Origin: Phytophthora quininea
Taxonomy: Eukaryota > Oomycota > Peronosporomycetes > Peronosporales > Peronosporaceae
Direction: 5' to 3'
Assembly (NCBI GenBank): GCA_011947345.1
Contig: JAAVTG010000871.1
Location: 54,759 to 118,758, forward strand
DNA length: 64,000 bases
Every line of letters starts with the position of its first letter. Within the stretch, counting starts at the first letter, position 1. Shown here in pieces: positions 10,722 to 21,048 of the stretch. The notes under the pieces were generated by a model. It was not told the DNA's origin and made no database searches. It saw only the letters and a program-made list of their open reading frames with translations. A program made the position numbers and the translations under genes.

Positions 10722-12348
10722 GTGCTGAATGTCGACCGCAAGATAGAGTTGAAAACACTCAACAAGATTCCCGAAGTAATTTACGCTGACAAGCCAATGG
10801 TGGAGGAAGAGCAAGCCAAGGTGGCAGCTGTCACAAGGAGCCAAACTCGCCGAGTCCGCTTCACAGACGATCAACACCAGGAACCATTTGAACAAGCGCC
10901 AGAAGTCGAGCCACCAAGGCGAAGACTGTCCAACGGACTCAACGAGCATTATGAAACACGCTACGAGCCACCACCAACTCAGCGAGTGGTAGACATTACT
11001 GAATCCGCAACTCAGCGAAGCGAAGAACCTAACGCACTTGACATTGACCCAGTGGTTGTCCAGGCAGAACGTAGAGGACGTATCTCCAGAGCTCAAGACG
11101 AAGAGTATAAGTGGGCCGATTTGAAGAGTTATCTACTTGGCGATTTTGACAAGTTAACTCGCCGAAGAGCCAAGAACGTGGGGAAAATTGCGAACTCCTT
11201 CGTACTCAGCGAAGACAACCTCATACTACGTGGGAAGTCGGCGAAGTCAGGACGAACTCGGCGAGAACACCATGAAACTTAGGTTAGTGGTGCCGACTAC
11301 ACTGATCGACGAAATCCTACAAAATTGCCACGACTCCATTGAAGGAGGACACCAAGGGATTGTACGAACGTACCACAGAGTCAAGATTGACTACTACTGG
11401 ATAGGCTTGTACGCAGATGTCCTCAAGCACGTGCAGGCCTGTGAAGACTGCAATACCAGCAAGATTAAACCAGCATTGAGGGGATACTCACCGGGCAATG
11501 TTGTATCAGACCGACCTTTTCACGTGGTGTCCATGGACTTTGTTATACCGTTGCCGAAGACACAGCGAGGGAACACAGCATTGCTATTATTCCAAGATCA
11601 CTTTACAGGCTACATTATCGCGAAAGCGATGAGCGACACAGAGGCGCTCGAAGTTGCCAAAGTATTCGAAGAGTGTGTGTTCAGGCGATTCGGAGCACCG
11701 TCGTTAATTAGACATGATAGAGATCCGCGCTTTATGGGCGAAGTGTTTCAAGCCTTTGCTGAAATGATACAGTCGAGGTCGCGTGCCACGCTAAGCTACC
11801 GCCCGCAAGCGAATGGGCAACAAGAACGCAGCGTGAAGACAGTCATTCAAACAGTACGGGTCTATGTCGAACACCCTCTTCAAGCTGACTGGGATGATAT
11901 CGCGGAGAAACTGGTCTATGCCATCAACAACTCACGAGATTCGACTCGGCGAGAGACTCCATTCTACTTGGTACACGGATGGGATGCCCAGTCAACGCTC
12001 AAGGCAATGACTACATCAGTGAGGAGAAGAACCAACTCAGCGAATCCACCAGATGCATCAGGGTGGCGTAGAGAAGCCAACAGACAACGAGAGGTGGCGT
12101 TAACATTGGCGAGAGAATACCAAATTGCTGAGAAGACTCGACGAGGGGAGAAGCATAATAACTCGCTAAGTCGCGCTGAACAGAGAGCTATCCCAAGGAC
12201 TAATTCAGGGAGAAACCAACTCGCCGAGTCCGCCGACAACGGTGTTGCCGAACAAGAAGAATCTGATGACACTGGAAGTGAACTTGGCGAGTCGCACCAA
12301 TCTCTATTCAAAAGGGTGACCAGGTGTGGTTATTCATGCAGCGAGTGA
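10722..12348 (+). pseudogene. Integrase of Gypsy element A
   Basis: A charged linker (10722-11187) is followed by integrase (11188-12348). The His-His-Cys-Cys zinc domain (His-Asp-Ser...Gly-His-Gln-Gly, then Cys-x-x-Cys at about 11445) precedes the catalytic core. The core shows Ser-Met-Asp-Phe, His-Asp-Arg-Asp-Pro-Arg-Phe and Asn-Gly-x-x-Glu-Arg, so all three acidic residues are present, unlike in element B. A low-complexity Ser/Asn/Glu tail follows before the frame changes. The enzyme inserts the DNA copy into the genome. The start overlaps the preceding linker ORF in another frame. Confidence 0.87.
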
Positions 12349-12826
12349 AACCTGGATTGACAAAAAGTTGGCTCACAGATGGCATGGCCCGTTTCGCGTT
12401 AAGCGCAAGGTAGAGGAATTTGCATACGAGCTCGAATTGCCGGACAAAAGCGGCTACAGATTCTATCCTGTGATTCACGTCTCCCGCTTGAAGAAGGTGA
12501 CGGGAATTGGCAAACGACCTACGACTCGTTTAGTTGGCGATATGTCCGAAAACGATCGTTTTGGCTTTGATGAAGAACTGTTGCCGGAAGATAGTTGGGT
12601 ACCAGATGCAGAAACCAATCGCTATGAGGTGGAGAAGATTCTAGACGACAGACTACCGCTCACTAATAGCACGGAGAGAACTCAACGATTGTTCAAAGTC
12701 AAATGGGTGGGCTACGAGGAGCCTGCATGGGAACCTCCGTCAAACCTGTCGTGTGGAGGTCTGCTGTCCGATTACCTTCGACAGAAGAAACGTCTGCAAA
12801 TGGTGCAAGTTGCAGACGAAGACTAA
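12326..12826 (+). pseudogene. Integrase C-terminus and chromodomain of Gypsy element A
   Basis: Another frame continues the integrase tail: Lys-Leu-Ala-His-Arg-Trp-His-Gly-Pro-Phe-Arg-Val (the GPF/Y module), then Val-Ile-His-Val-Ser-Arg-Leu-Lys. A chromodomain starts at about 12620 with Tyr-Glu-Val-Glu-Lys-Ile-Leu and contains Val-Lys-Trp-Val-Gly-Tyr-Glu-Glu-Pro-Ala-Trp-Glu-Pro. Chromodomains in chromoviral integrases guide insertion toward marked chromatin. The stop is TAA at about 12824. Confidence 0.87.
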
Positions 12827-13185
12827 TCACAGCGCAAATGACGAACCACCATTCAGTGAAGACAGCAGGCTGAATGAGTGAGTAAACGCTGCTGCGTCAA
12901 CTGTATAATTGTATGGAAAATGAAATGTGGCATCCGGAGCAACGACTGCTCTAGACTCTCTGAGCTACTCAGCGAATTATATGGTGAAACACTCGACGGA
13001 CCAAAGTGGAGTCGTAGTTCCAAGACTCAACGAGCCAACAGAATACCCAGCGAAAAGTCTTCATCTACCAGCAAAAAGATCTTTCTCCATTTACTTACAC
13101 TACGAGTGCTGGCAGCACGAAAAGGAAGAAATGAGAAGCACGACCGACTCAGCGAGCTAGTCCTCGCTACGGAACTTCAGTGCTG

Positions 13186-15292
13186 CTACGCACCATCGCG
13201 CTCATCCTCTCCGTCGAAGATCTGCAGCCCTGTTCGATTCAACGGACGTGGAGCACTTGGCGAGACGACCGCCGGCGGATCCTCGTGCTCATCCATATCT
13301 GGCTCGACCTCATCGTCGACGCTGCGCTCAGAGAAACCACCAGGAACGAAGAGCGGAAATTCGGGGTTGCAAGGGCGGAAGTGAGTGTTGTAAGGGTGGC
13401 GACTGGGGTTGGTCACCCACCAACAACGCCAAGGCTCGTCGGTGTCGACTAAGGTAGCCTCGGTAATCCAATCGACACCATCGGGGAACCATGAGTGACT
13501 CATCAGCGAATACAATGGCACAGAAGGCTCAAACAACATCTCTGAGTCGAGAGTTGAAGAAGGGCCATCAGCGGAAGTTGACGAAGCGGCTGGCAGAAGA
13601 ACTTGACTTATCGATTTCTGCACGAGACGCAACAGGTCACTCCGGCGCTTGAGCTGAGCACTATAAGCCTGCCACATTTCGTAGGCCTCTGCCAACTAAG
13701 CCCGAGATCTCCCAGGATTCAGGTCAGGATGAGGGCCTACGATCACGCTTGCGCCGGCGACCCAATGCATACGCTCCCATAGAGCCACGAAAATCTTGGA
13801 CCGAGTAAGCGGAGGATCTTTGTCGCCAAGTCGGCCATCGCCAAGAAAACGAACCCATGCGTCGCATACGATGTCCACAGGGTCTGTAACAGCACTCGGC
13901 TTCTTCTGGAGTAGACGAGATCCGGCGGCGTCCATCCGTTCTTGCGACACAAACACAGGGACAACGTTGAACTTGGTGAGAACCTGCTGGCAAGGGTGAC
14001 CAGGGCTGTAGACGGCCTGGAACCGCCTAAGACCCTCGACATTACTCGGAATGGCAGCCAAACATTCCTTACCGCCAACTCGTTGCATGGGAGAAGTCGA
14101 AGCAGCTAAAATGGCTTCCCAGCAGCGAGCAGACCCACGATGGAAGAACGGCACGTTCCGATAGTCTTGAGCTCCAGGAAGTTCACGATCCTCCCTCCCA
14201 AAAGCTTGAGCTGCTCGGACACGAAGCTTGTCGAGGGGAAGCATCAAGACGTCAGGGAATGAAGGAGCTGTGGGCTGTCGAACTGGGAGTCGAGCCAGAG
14301 TCTTGACCCCAACAGCAGTACGAGTGGGCTTCTTCTTACGGGAATCAGGTGGATTCGCCGAGTTGGCAACACTCGCCGACTTTTCCTTCCGCGACGAGCT
14401 TGGCGAGTTCAACGAGTCGGCGGTATGAGCCTTCTTCTTCTTTCCACGTGGAGGACGGAGTGAGTCGTCCGAGTAGGCAACACCAACTCTCGTCTTTCGC
14501 TGACAAGAACTTGGCGAATTCGTCAAGTTAGCATCACTCGTCGACTTCGACACATGCAGGGGACTTGACGACTTCGCCAAGTCAGCAGGACGAGCCTTCG
14601 TTTTCCCTTGCGAACTCTTCTGTCGCTTAGGCGAGGAGGATGGGGAGATGAGGGAGCCCTCTTCTTCCCGACCGTGGACGCATCAGCCGACTTCGCCTTT
14701 GTGGACCCGTGCTTGACCGCCCTCGGAGGACGCGCTTGGGCAGCAATGTAGCATCGAAGCTTTCCACGAGGGGCGGGAGCGTTGGCGATCGAATCGCTGA
14801 GAGCACTGACGGAGGTGGCACCGGAGTAGACGGAACCGAAGCCGGCGACGACAGCACATGGCCACTTCCGAGAACCACTTTGTCCTTCGCTGCCATGTTT
14901 TCCAAGATAGCCTTGTTAATGCATCTAGCATTGCGCGAAGCCATGCGGGAAGACCGTCGAGGAGAACCTGTTGGGATAACCGAGGATGTCGAAGGGTCGG
15001 CGAGATCCGAAGACCGACTCGGCGAATCAGGCAGAGTTGACGAGTCTCCGACGACAACTACGTCATCACTAGCCGACTCGGGCAGGTTTGGAGCAGGAGC
15101 GCCCCCAGCAGTCGAGATTGAAGGGATCCCAGTGCCATTCGCAGGCAAGTCATTGTCGCCGTCAAACTCATACTCGACCGATGGTTGAGCATCGGGGGTG
15201 GGAGGAGAAGCTGCAGGTTTGTGTGTAGCTTGACTTGGCGAAGAGTTGATCTCGACTTGGCGAGAGACTTGATCCCGACTTGGCGAGCCCAA
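13186..15292 (-). pseudogene. Antisense ORF between pol and 3' LTR of Gypsy element A
   Basis: The minus strand is largely open for about 700 codons. 15292-14627 is Ser/Pro-rich with charged patches and begins inside the 3' LTR. 14580-13696 has a Lys/Ser-rich repeat head and then a folded-looking domain with spaced Trp and Phe. After TAG 13696-13698 the same frame continues to 13186 with a short coiled coil, a Trp-rich segment (Trp-Arg-Cys-Trp-Trp-Val-Thr) and an acidic tail. One frameshift lies near 14600. No known domain was recognised. Element B has an ORF in the same place and orientation, with little visible sequence similarity. It may be a self-encoded regulator; this is inference. Confidence 0.55.
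15194..15210 (+). other. Polypurine tract of Gypsy element A
   Basis: GGGGGTGGGAGGAGAAG lies about ten bases before the inferred 3' LTR start and is the only strong purine run there. Such a tract primes plus-strand DNA synthesis. Confidence 0.5.
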
Positions 15293-15973
15293 GATCTTTG
15301 GCCACGAAGGGTCGCAGGGTGCGAAGAGCCGTTGTGGCAGAGGTCGCCGTGGGCAAGGTAGGAGTAGTAACGGACCATTTCATTGCATAGTTGTATAGAA
15401 AGGATAGGAAACGGAAACCCCTTAGAGTTTCCACAGAAGACTACGATATAACTAACAGAGCAGAATTTTCCAAGTCCTAGACAAGTGCACACTCTTCCGG
15501 TAAGTCCCTGCACGGGCTGGATGTCTGCTGTCGTTCTCCGAGAGGCATAGCTTGTAGGGAAGCGACTGGTAGCGCCAAGAGTTAAGGTCGGCCCGGGAAG
15601 GGCATTTCTCGCTACCAGCGAATACAAATCTCGCCAGCTTGGCGAGTCGACGGGTCACTAACCCAGAACGTCAATAATCTTCTAGTCGGGCGTACGCTGC
15701 GCTCGGTGACCTGTAAAGCGCTCGCGCGCTGACGACCATCCTTTGGTGTGAGGTCACGGGGTTGAGGAACGGAGACTGCTAAGCTCAGGCAGGCCTCTGC
15801 AGAGATTGATAGCTGGCAACTGCGGAGTAATTCCACTCCCTGAAGGGCCGAATCGCGAAAGGGGCAACCTTAGCGCAGGCCACACAGAGTCGACGCCCTT
15901 AAAACCAGCAAATTTGTTGTGTGTATTGCGAAGAACCCAAACTTGATGATTTTGTGTGTTCTCCAACACCACA
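15220..15973 (+). repeat. 3' LTR of Gypsy element A
   Basis: Matches the 5' LTR from about 15250 to the terminal CACCACA at 15973. It is shorter by about 150 bases because the tandem-repeat region is contracted. Several differences from the 5' copy are single-base homopolymer changes (TAGGGG/TAGGG, CGGGGA/CGGGA, TAAAAG/TAAAG). Differences cluster in the last 150 bases. Confidence 0.85.
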
Positions 15974-16330
15974 CTGACCATTTTTCATCAAAATAGGCAG
16001 TGTATGTTATAGTATGTCGTATATAGTATTGAAATATAGCCATCACGTGCTCTACAATATAGGAAATGTATGGGGGAATGTTGTCCTACAAGATAGGACA
16101 AAACCAAGATGCGATATGTCATTAAAGACAATAACTTAATCAAATATTGCATCTGTGGGGACGATGGTAGACAATAATGGTATAGCTTATTTAAAAGACG
16201 CAGGATATAGCTAATTGAACATATGCCGATGTTTCTGTGGTTATTTATATTAGCATCGGCATCAGGCGCTAACTTTTGGCCCTTTCATTTGTCCTATGAC
16301 TTGAGCTCACTGGGGGTTAGGCTGCAATCT
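15974..16330. other. AT-rich non-coding stretch
   Basis: No gene is visible. It contains TTGTCCTA and TAGGACAAAA pieces (16081-16106, 16285) similar to the hairpin at 3328-3404. Gypsy element A may therefore have inserted into, or next to, a family of small repeats with these ends. Confidence 0.4.
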
Positions 16331-18431
16331 CTAACTCGATAATGTTCTGCGTGTGCCCCGGTAGAGGATCCGTGAGGTGTCATCCTCGCTGTAGCTGATC
16401 GAAGCAAGCGACGTGTTCATTGAGCGACCCAGACTTGTGGAGCCCCACAGGTGTTTTAACACATTATTGCCACCGCGCGCTTTGATCCCATGACCACGAA
16501 GAAATTCCAGCACCGCGACTTCGGCAGCAGCCCCGACCTCAAGGACATCGTCTCGATAGCGTGGCGAGCTTTCAACAAGCGTGAAGCCGTCGGTCAGGAA
16601 GAGTTTCATGAAGCCAACAAGCCACTTCGCGTTGGACCGAGTGTGCTTTGTAGCGCCGTCGGTCGAGCTCCACATCCGCGGCTCTTGAGCGTACCACGCG
16701 AATCAGGTGTCTTTGAGGCTCGAAGCTGGAGAGGTACGTTGTCGCTTGGATGGCTGTTTGTCGCTGCTTGTGTCCTCACTTGTTTCGTGTAGTGTTGGTG
16801 TCTGTGCGTGTTTGTTGCAAAGCTTAGTCTCCATTACAGTCACGCGAGCGCCGAGTGTCCTGTTCACTTGTATTAACTGGTCAATCAAGGTGGTTTGATG
16901 GAGAAACACGGGGCGCTTGGTAACACCTGTCGATGCTTCTTGCGGGGTTTGGTATGTTGTTCCTCGGTGGGTTTTGGATCACAGGTCAGGTGGGACGACC
17001 AAGCCAGCAAGTCTTGACAGAGAAGCCTTTCTCGACAGCACAAGCCTCCAGCCACTGGATCGCAGGGCCATCAGCCGAAAGAGCCTTCCACGTTGGGTAG
17101 TGGCGGAGCAGGTACGCCATGAGAGTCTCGAGCACTGGTGCGATGACGTTATACTGTGCGGTGTCAAGCCCAGACGAAGCGACGAATAGCACTGATGCAA
17201 CAACGGCAATTTTCTGGTGCGTGTCCGAGTCGAAGGCGTCGAGCGACAACAGCGGGACTTCTGCGCTGGGCTTGCGGTTGCTCAAGACGCGAGCAATCTT
17301 GTGGTCTTCTGCTGGAGTGTTGAAGACATACGCGAACGCCTTGTTCGTCGCCGTCATGTTCCACGCGCCTCGGTCGAAGATTCATTGCACACACATTCCG
17401 GCCCCGTTGGCATGCTGAGCTCCTCCACGACGGAAGGAGTGCGACGTCAAGCGTTTCGTGACACCGGCCTTCTGTGCGATTCTTCCCAAGACTCTGTTGA
17501 CGTAGCTATGGATTCCGGGGGCGTCGTCGGTAAACTTCTCCCCATCTGCAGCGTCTTCGGAGGTTTGAAGTGAAGCAACGTCTTCGGGGTGGTCGATCAA
17601 GTCGATGAGAGGCGCAGTTGGAGTCAGAGTGGCTTGCACGTTCGCGTGCTGATCAGGAAGCTGGCTCAAGAGCGAAGCTGTCGGTGCAGACTGTGTCGCG
17701 AGGGCAAGGGCGATGGCGAGCAGCGGGCACGTGATGAAGTCGTCATCGGGGAAGAGTGAGAGCCCTTGCTCTTCCGAAGTCTTGATGCGGATGAAGCGGA
17801 CGAAGAAAATATTCCCGGCGCCGATGGAGAGATTCACCTTGCGAAGCAGCGTGAGGTCAGACGCTCGTCCGAACAGGAACCACAGCAAGCACAGCAGCGC
17901 GGCGTCTTGGTAGTCAGAAGCCGTGGAAGCAGTTGAATACAGGTGCATGACCATCATCTTGGGCGACTTCTTGGTACACGCTGGGGCCTTGTTGACGAAG
18001 GTCCCAGACTCTCTCTTCATGCAGTAGCGCTCCAGCACTTGGCTCTTCTTGAGCAGCGCCTTGTCTGTAGCTTGGCGAACCTGGGGAACTGGTCCAGCAG
18101 CCAGTTCTTGGCCTGTCGGTAGTACTGCATGACCGAGTGCCTGGCCAAGAGCTGACCCTTGCGACCCTCCTTGAAGGCCAGGTACATGCCGATCTTATTC
18201 ATCACCGCTTCCAGAACAAGGGGTATTCTCGCATGCCATGCACGCAGCGAGGTACTCCCAGGTGACACCTTCATCAGCTGGGAACTTCTTGAACGAGCGC
18301 GTTGTGCTGTCACGTGCACGCTTCGTGCTAGTCGGTGCGAGGTCGCGCAGATTCATCTTGGGTTGGAGGTCGAACATCATTTCTGCAGGCATAACACATT
18401 GCAGACTGGTTAACAGCTCTACTAAGCCCAA
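16331..18431 (-). pseudogene. Crypton transposon tyrosine recombinase
   Basis: Read from 18431, the protein starts with a Lys/Arg-rich head, then a SAM-like helical region (Gln-Tyr-Tyr-Arg-Gln-Ala-Lys-Asn-Trp). The recombinase domain (18038-16986) shows Gly-Arg-Ala-Ser-Asp-Leu (catalytic Arg), His-Ser-Phe-Arg-Arg-Gly-Gly (HxxR) and Phe-Ala-Tyr-Val-Phe-Asn (probable nucleophile Tyr). A coiled-coil linker (16909-16703) and a C-terminal region resembling the GCR1_C DNA-binding domain (16675-16331) follow. Cryptons insert circular DNA by tyrosine recombination. Breaks are a frameshift near 18250 (one C short), one between 16986 and 16909, and TGA codons replacing Trp at about 17384 and 16703. The termini were not found. 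Confidence 0.82.
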
Positions 18432-19150
18432 ATGAACACAAACGCTGTGCTTTTAGCTATACATGATCAAATACGCACTAGAACGTCGCTAAGATACATA
18501 TGCTCTCGCTGGAGGCCCTTAAATCCTACCAATCGCCTCCCTAGCATGCTAGACGGGCAGATCACCAGAAAACACTTCATCAACGTATTCTCTGTCACGA
18601 AAATGACGAAAGGCGGCTTTTCGCTGTAAAACCATAACAGGGGAGTCAAGGTTGGAGGCACATTATTTCCAGGCGGAACCGTTGACTTTCCCTATTCGGT
18701 GTTTGTGTGTTTTCTATAGAAGTCATCTTCAAAAAGTCGTTGCTCCCTACGGTCCATTTGGCAAGTGTTGCCATGCTCACCGTACACCTCTGAGAGCATC
18801 TCCACCGGCAGGTCTTAAAGGCGGTTTTTATCTTAAAATTAGCGCGGTAAATACCTAGACAAGTTTTAACGGCCACAGCGGCGTGTCTTAACACGGGTCT
18901 TAAGTCGGCAGGGCATATCGGATGGATCTTGAGTCTTAAAATAATACCCGGTATTCAACGCCGATGGATACAAACTCGAATCGTCGTGTGTGTGTGTGGG
19001 GGGGTCACAAGCAGCAATGGGTAAGGGTGCCGAGATGCCGAGATAGTTCAGCTGTGTCACTCGTGGCTAGCGATGTCGGAGGATCCGATACACCATGCAG
19101 ACTAGAAGAAGGCGTCATTCTTCGGTAGAGTCTACCAGCATTGGCGCAAT
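18432..19150. other. Non-coding stretch with repeat remnants
   Basis: No gene is visible. GAGCATCTCCA at 18794-18804 followed by GGTCTTAA-type sequence is shared with 30971-30981 and may mark a DNA-transposon end. A GT run followed by seven G lies at about 18990-19005. Confidence 0.35.
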
Positions 19151-19153
19151 AAT

Positions 19154-19429
19154 GTGACCGCAGACGATCTCTCGGTAATCGTATCATCATCGCAGGTAGG
19201 TGAAAGAAAATGCAGCCAGAGGTCAGCAAGTTTCAAGAGATATTTCGCGAGCTGGGAAAACCAAGAGCTGCCTGGTTGGAGTGAGCAAACATTCATCGAA
19301 AACACGGCCAAGATTTATCAGGATCGCCATAAGCAGGCCTTCGAGTTTATAACGGCATGGAAAGAGCTGCGAAACAAACCGAAGTGGACGGACAAATTGA
19401 CAACAACGACGACGAGTGCTGGCAAGTGA
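19154..19429 (+). pseudogene. Transposon accessory-protein fragment (NAM-associated-like)
   Basis: A 91-codon ORF has a Leu-Pro-Gly-Trp-Ser head and a helical segment ending Phe-Ile-Thr-Ala-Trp-Lys-Glu-Leu-Arg-x-Lys-Pro-Lys-Trp. The Trp-x-x-Leu-Arg-x-x-Pro-Lys-Trp pattern resembles the 'no apical meristem-associated' domain found beside Harbinger-type transposases. No transposase adjoins it. The assignment is tentative. Confidence 0.35.
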
Positions 19430-19691
19430 AATGACACGATGCGCTCTTTATTTTCAGCGATCATGACTGTTGATTGGTTTAAGTCGTGTGTTGGTTGGTG
19501 ATTGGCTGGATGCCAACGCGACAGGGTGTAGAATTTTGTGGGGAAGGATTGGCGTAGCTGGATGTCTGAAGTGGGTGTTCCGGTGACGGCCGTGGTCTTG
19601 GCCCGAAGTGCCGACTCCTGGATGTGCATTCCCAGGAGTCCATGAGCGCTCGGTTTCGGTCATCATTATCCAGTGTGCGAGTTGCTATTAA

Positions 19692-19953
19692 CCCTTTCGC
19701 GAGCGTATATCTAAACTATAGTATACAAAGTTAAGATATTTTATTCCAAAAGGGCGAAAAAATTGCCCTTATGTAATGGCTGCAAATCTTATTCAAATCG
19801 ATCTTCGCCAATTTTACGTGACAAAGTAATGTTACATACTGAGTCTCAGTCTCCTTAAAGGGCGCAAAATGCACCCTTTTAACAAGGATACATGCATCGG
19901 CTCTGCACAATTGTGGAAAAGAGCGCATTTTGCGCCCTTTGACCCCGAAAGGG
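19692..19953. mobile_element. 262-bp piggyBac-like MITE with TTAA duplication
   Basis: TTAA at 19688-19691 is followed by CCCTTTCG. CGAAAGGG at 19946-19953 is followed by TTAA at 19954-19957. TTAA targets and CCCT-type ends are hallmarks of piggyBac elements. Inside, GGGCGCAAAATG (about 19860) and GCATTTTGCGCCC (about 19925) form a second, subterminal inverted repeat. No transposase is encoded, so it would need one elsewhere. Confidence 0.7.
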
Positions 19954-20426
19954 TTAAGTTAGCGATCAACTCCTGCTGTGGAATGTATCCAGCTGAGAAT
20001 CTCACTTGGCTCACTGAAAATTTTACGGGACCCACCAAGAACCAAGTTAAAAATGTCAGTGTGTGACTGTGATGGATGTGGAGCCTGGCATTAGCAAGTT
20101 CTGTGAAGAACTCCCAGGTCCAAGTCACATATCCTGGATCACAAGATATCTACCCCTGAAGTTGCCAGGTCCTGAGATCCTGAGATCTAGAACATCAGGT
20201 CTCAAGTGGGGCCTCGGACGTTGCCATAACTTATTATGATTTGTAATCGATTGGCAGTACCGTGATCCTCGGAATCCCGGATCGACTTTTGTGCCCCATG
20301 TTGCCCCCTTATGTGCGAAAGGGTGCGATCTTTGCGCGAAGGGACGTGCTGCTAAACGGGAGGCGACTGTTCGCAGGTTGCAACCAGCCAGCCTGCTGAA
20401 CGCCATACTGAGACCAAGTCAAAAAG

Positions 20427-20887
20427 TTGTGTGGAGCACATAGCATAGAAAAGATGATAGCGGTTAACTATAACAGAGTTCATTTGTCTGTGTCAAGTGC
20501 AAGTCGTCGCTGCCGCCGGTGTTGGTGGCGCGCCTTCCTGTCCTTCTGCGCGCGCAAGGCCCACGTTAGCTCGCCCGGCAAAGGAGCGCGAGCCGTGTCC
20601 TACCGTCGTGCGCCACGGACCGCGTCTGCAAGAGCGTCGCGGGACTCCAACCGTAGTCGAGTCGAGTTGTGTTGGAGGTCCTGGCCGCGCCGCGAGCCAG
20701 GGACAAGCCCCCGCCCACTTCATATATTAGTTGGGCGGGTGAAGGCTTGTCCATTTCATATCCAGAGATCCCGAACTCCTGGACATGCAGTCGGAGTCTG
20801 GATTCGTGAGTGGAGACCGCAGTGTGGATCGACGACCAAGGGCATGAACCGACAAGTAAAATTCCCTCTTCAGGGGTGGTGGTGCGC
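20427..20887. other. GC-rich segment left of the hAT element, no recognised gene
   Basis: Open in two frames but Arg-rich and without recognisable domains. A hairpin GCCCGCCCA...TGGGCGGGT lies at about 20710-20740. Together with 24972 onward it is the pre-insertion site of the hAT element. Confidence 0.3.
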
Positions 20888-21048
20888 GTAACGACTAGGG
20901 ATGGTTTTGAATCAGGCTAGCAAAGAACTTCTAAATGCCCTGAAATGTTTTGGACAATTTAAAAATATCCAAATATCCAGAACAATCCAAAAGTCCATAT
21001 CATTGACAAGGATCCTGAAGGGCTGCAGCTACCGATCGACGCAGACCA

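Larger units (their letters stand above)
3489..15973 (+). mobile_element. Ty3/Gypsy LTR retrotransposon A (chromodomain type, second RNase H)
   Basis: A complete but mutated element of about 12.5 kb. It has a 5' LTR, a primer-binding site, gag, protease, reverse transcriptase, two RNase H domains, integrase and chromodomain on the plus strand. A long minus-strand ORF, a purine tract and the 3' LTR follow. ACTG lies at 3485-3488 and at 15973-15976, but the last copy overlaps the terminal A of the LTR, so the target duplication is not certain. The element carries at least 17 exact copies of ACTCAGCGA. Many breaks are single-base homopolymer shortages. In-frame TGA and TAG codons in gag look like true mutations. 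Confidence 0.92.

Noticed and set aside
13501..15292. Reading the antisense region of element A as a captured host gene
   Set aside because: Element B has an ORF set in the same place and orientation, and element A's motif continues through the region, so it belongs to the element.
16331..18431. Bacterial phage integrase or horizontal transfer
   Set aside because: The tyrosine recombinase is followed by a GCR1_C-like domain, the layout of eukaryotic Cryptons.
20427..20891. Arg-rich 154-codon ORF next to the hAT element
   Set aside because: No recognisable motif; it runs into the transposon target site and is Arg-rich in two frames, as expected of GC-rich non-coding DNA.
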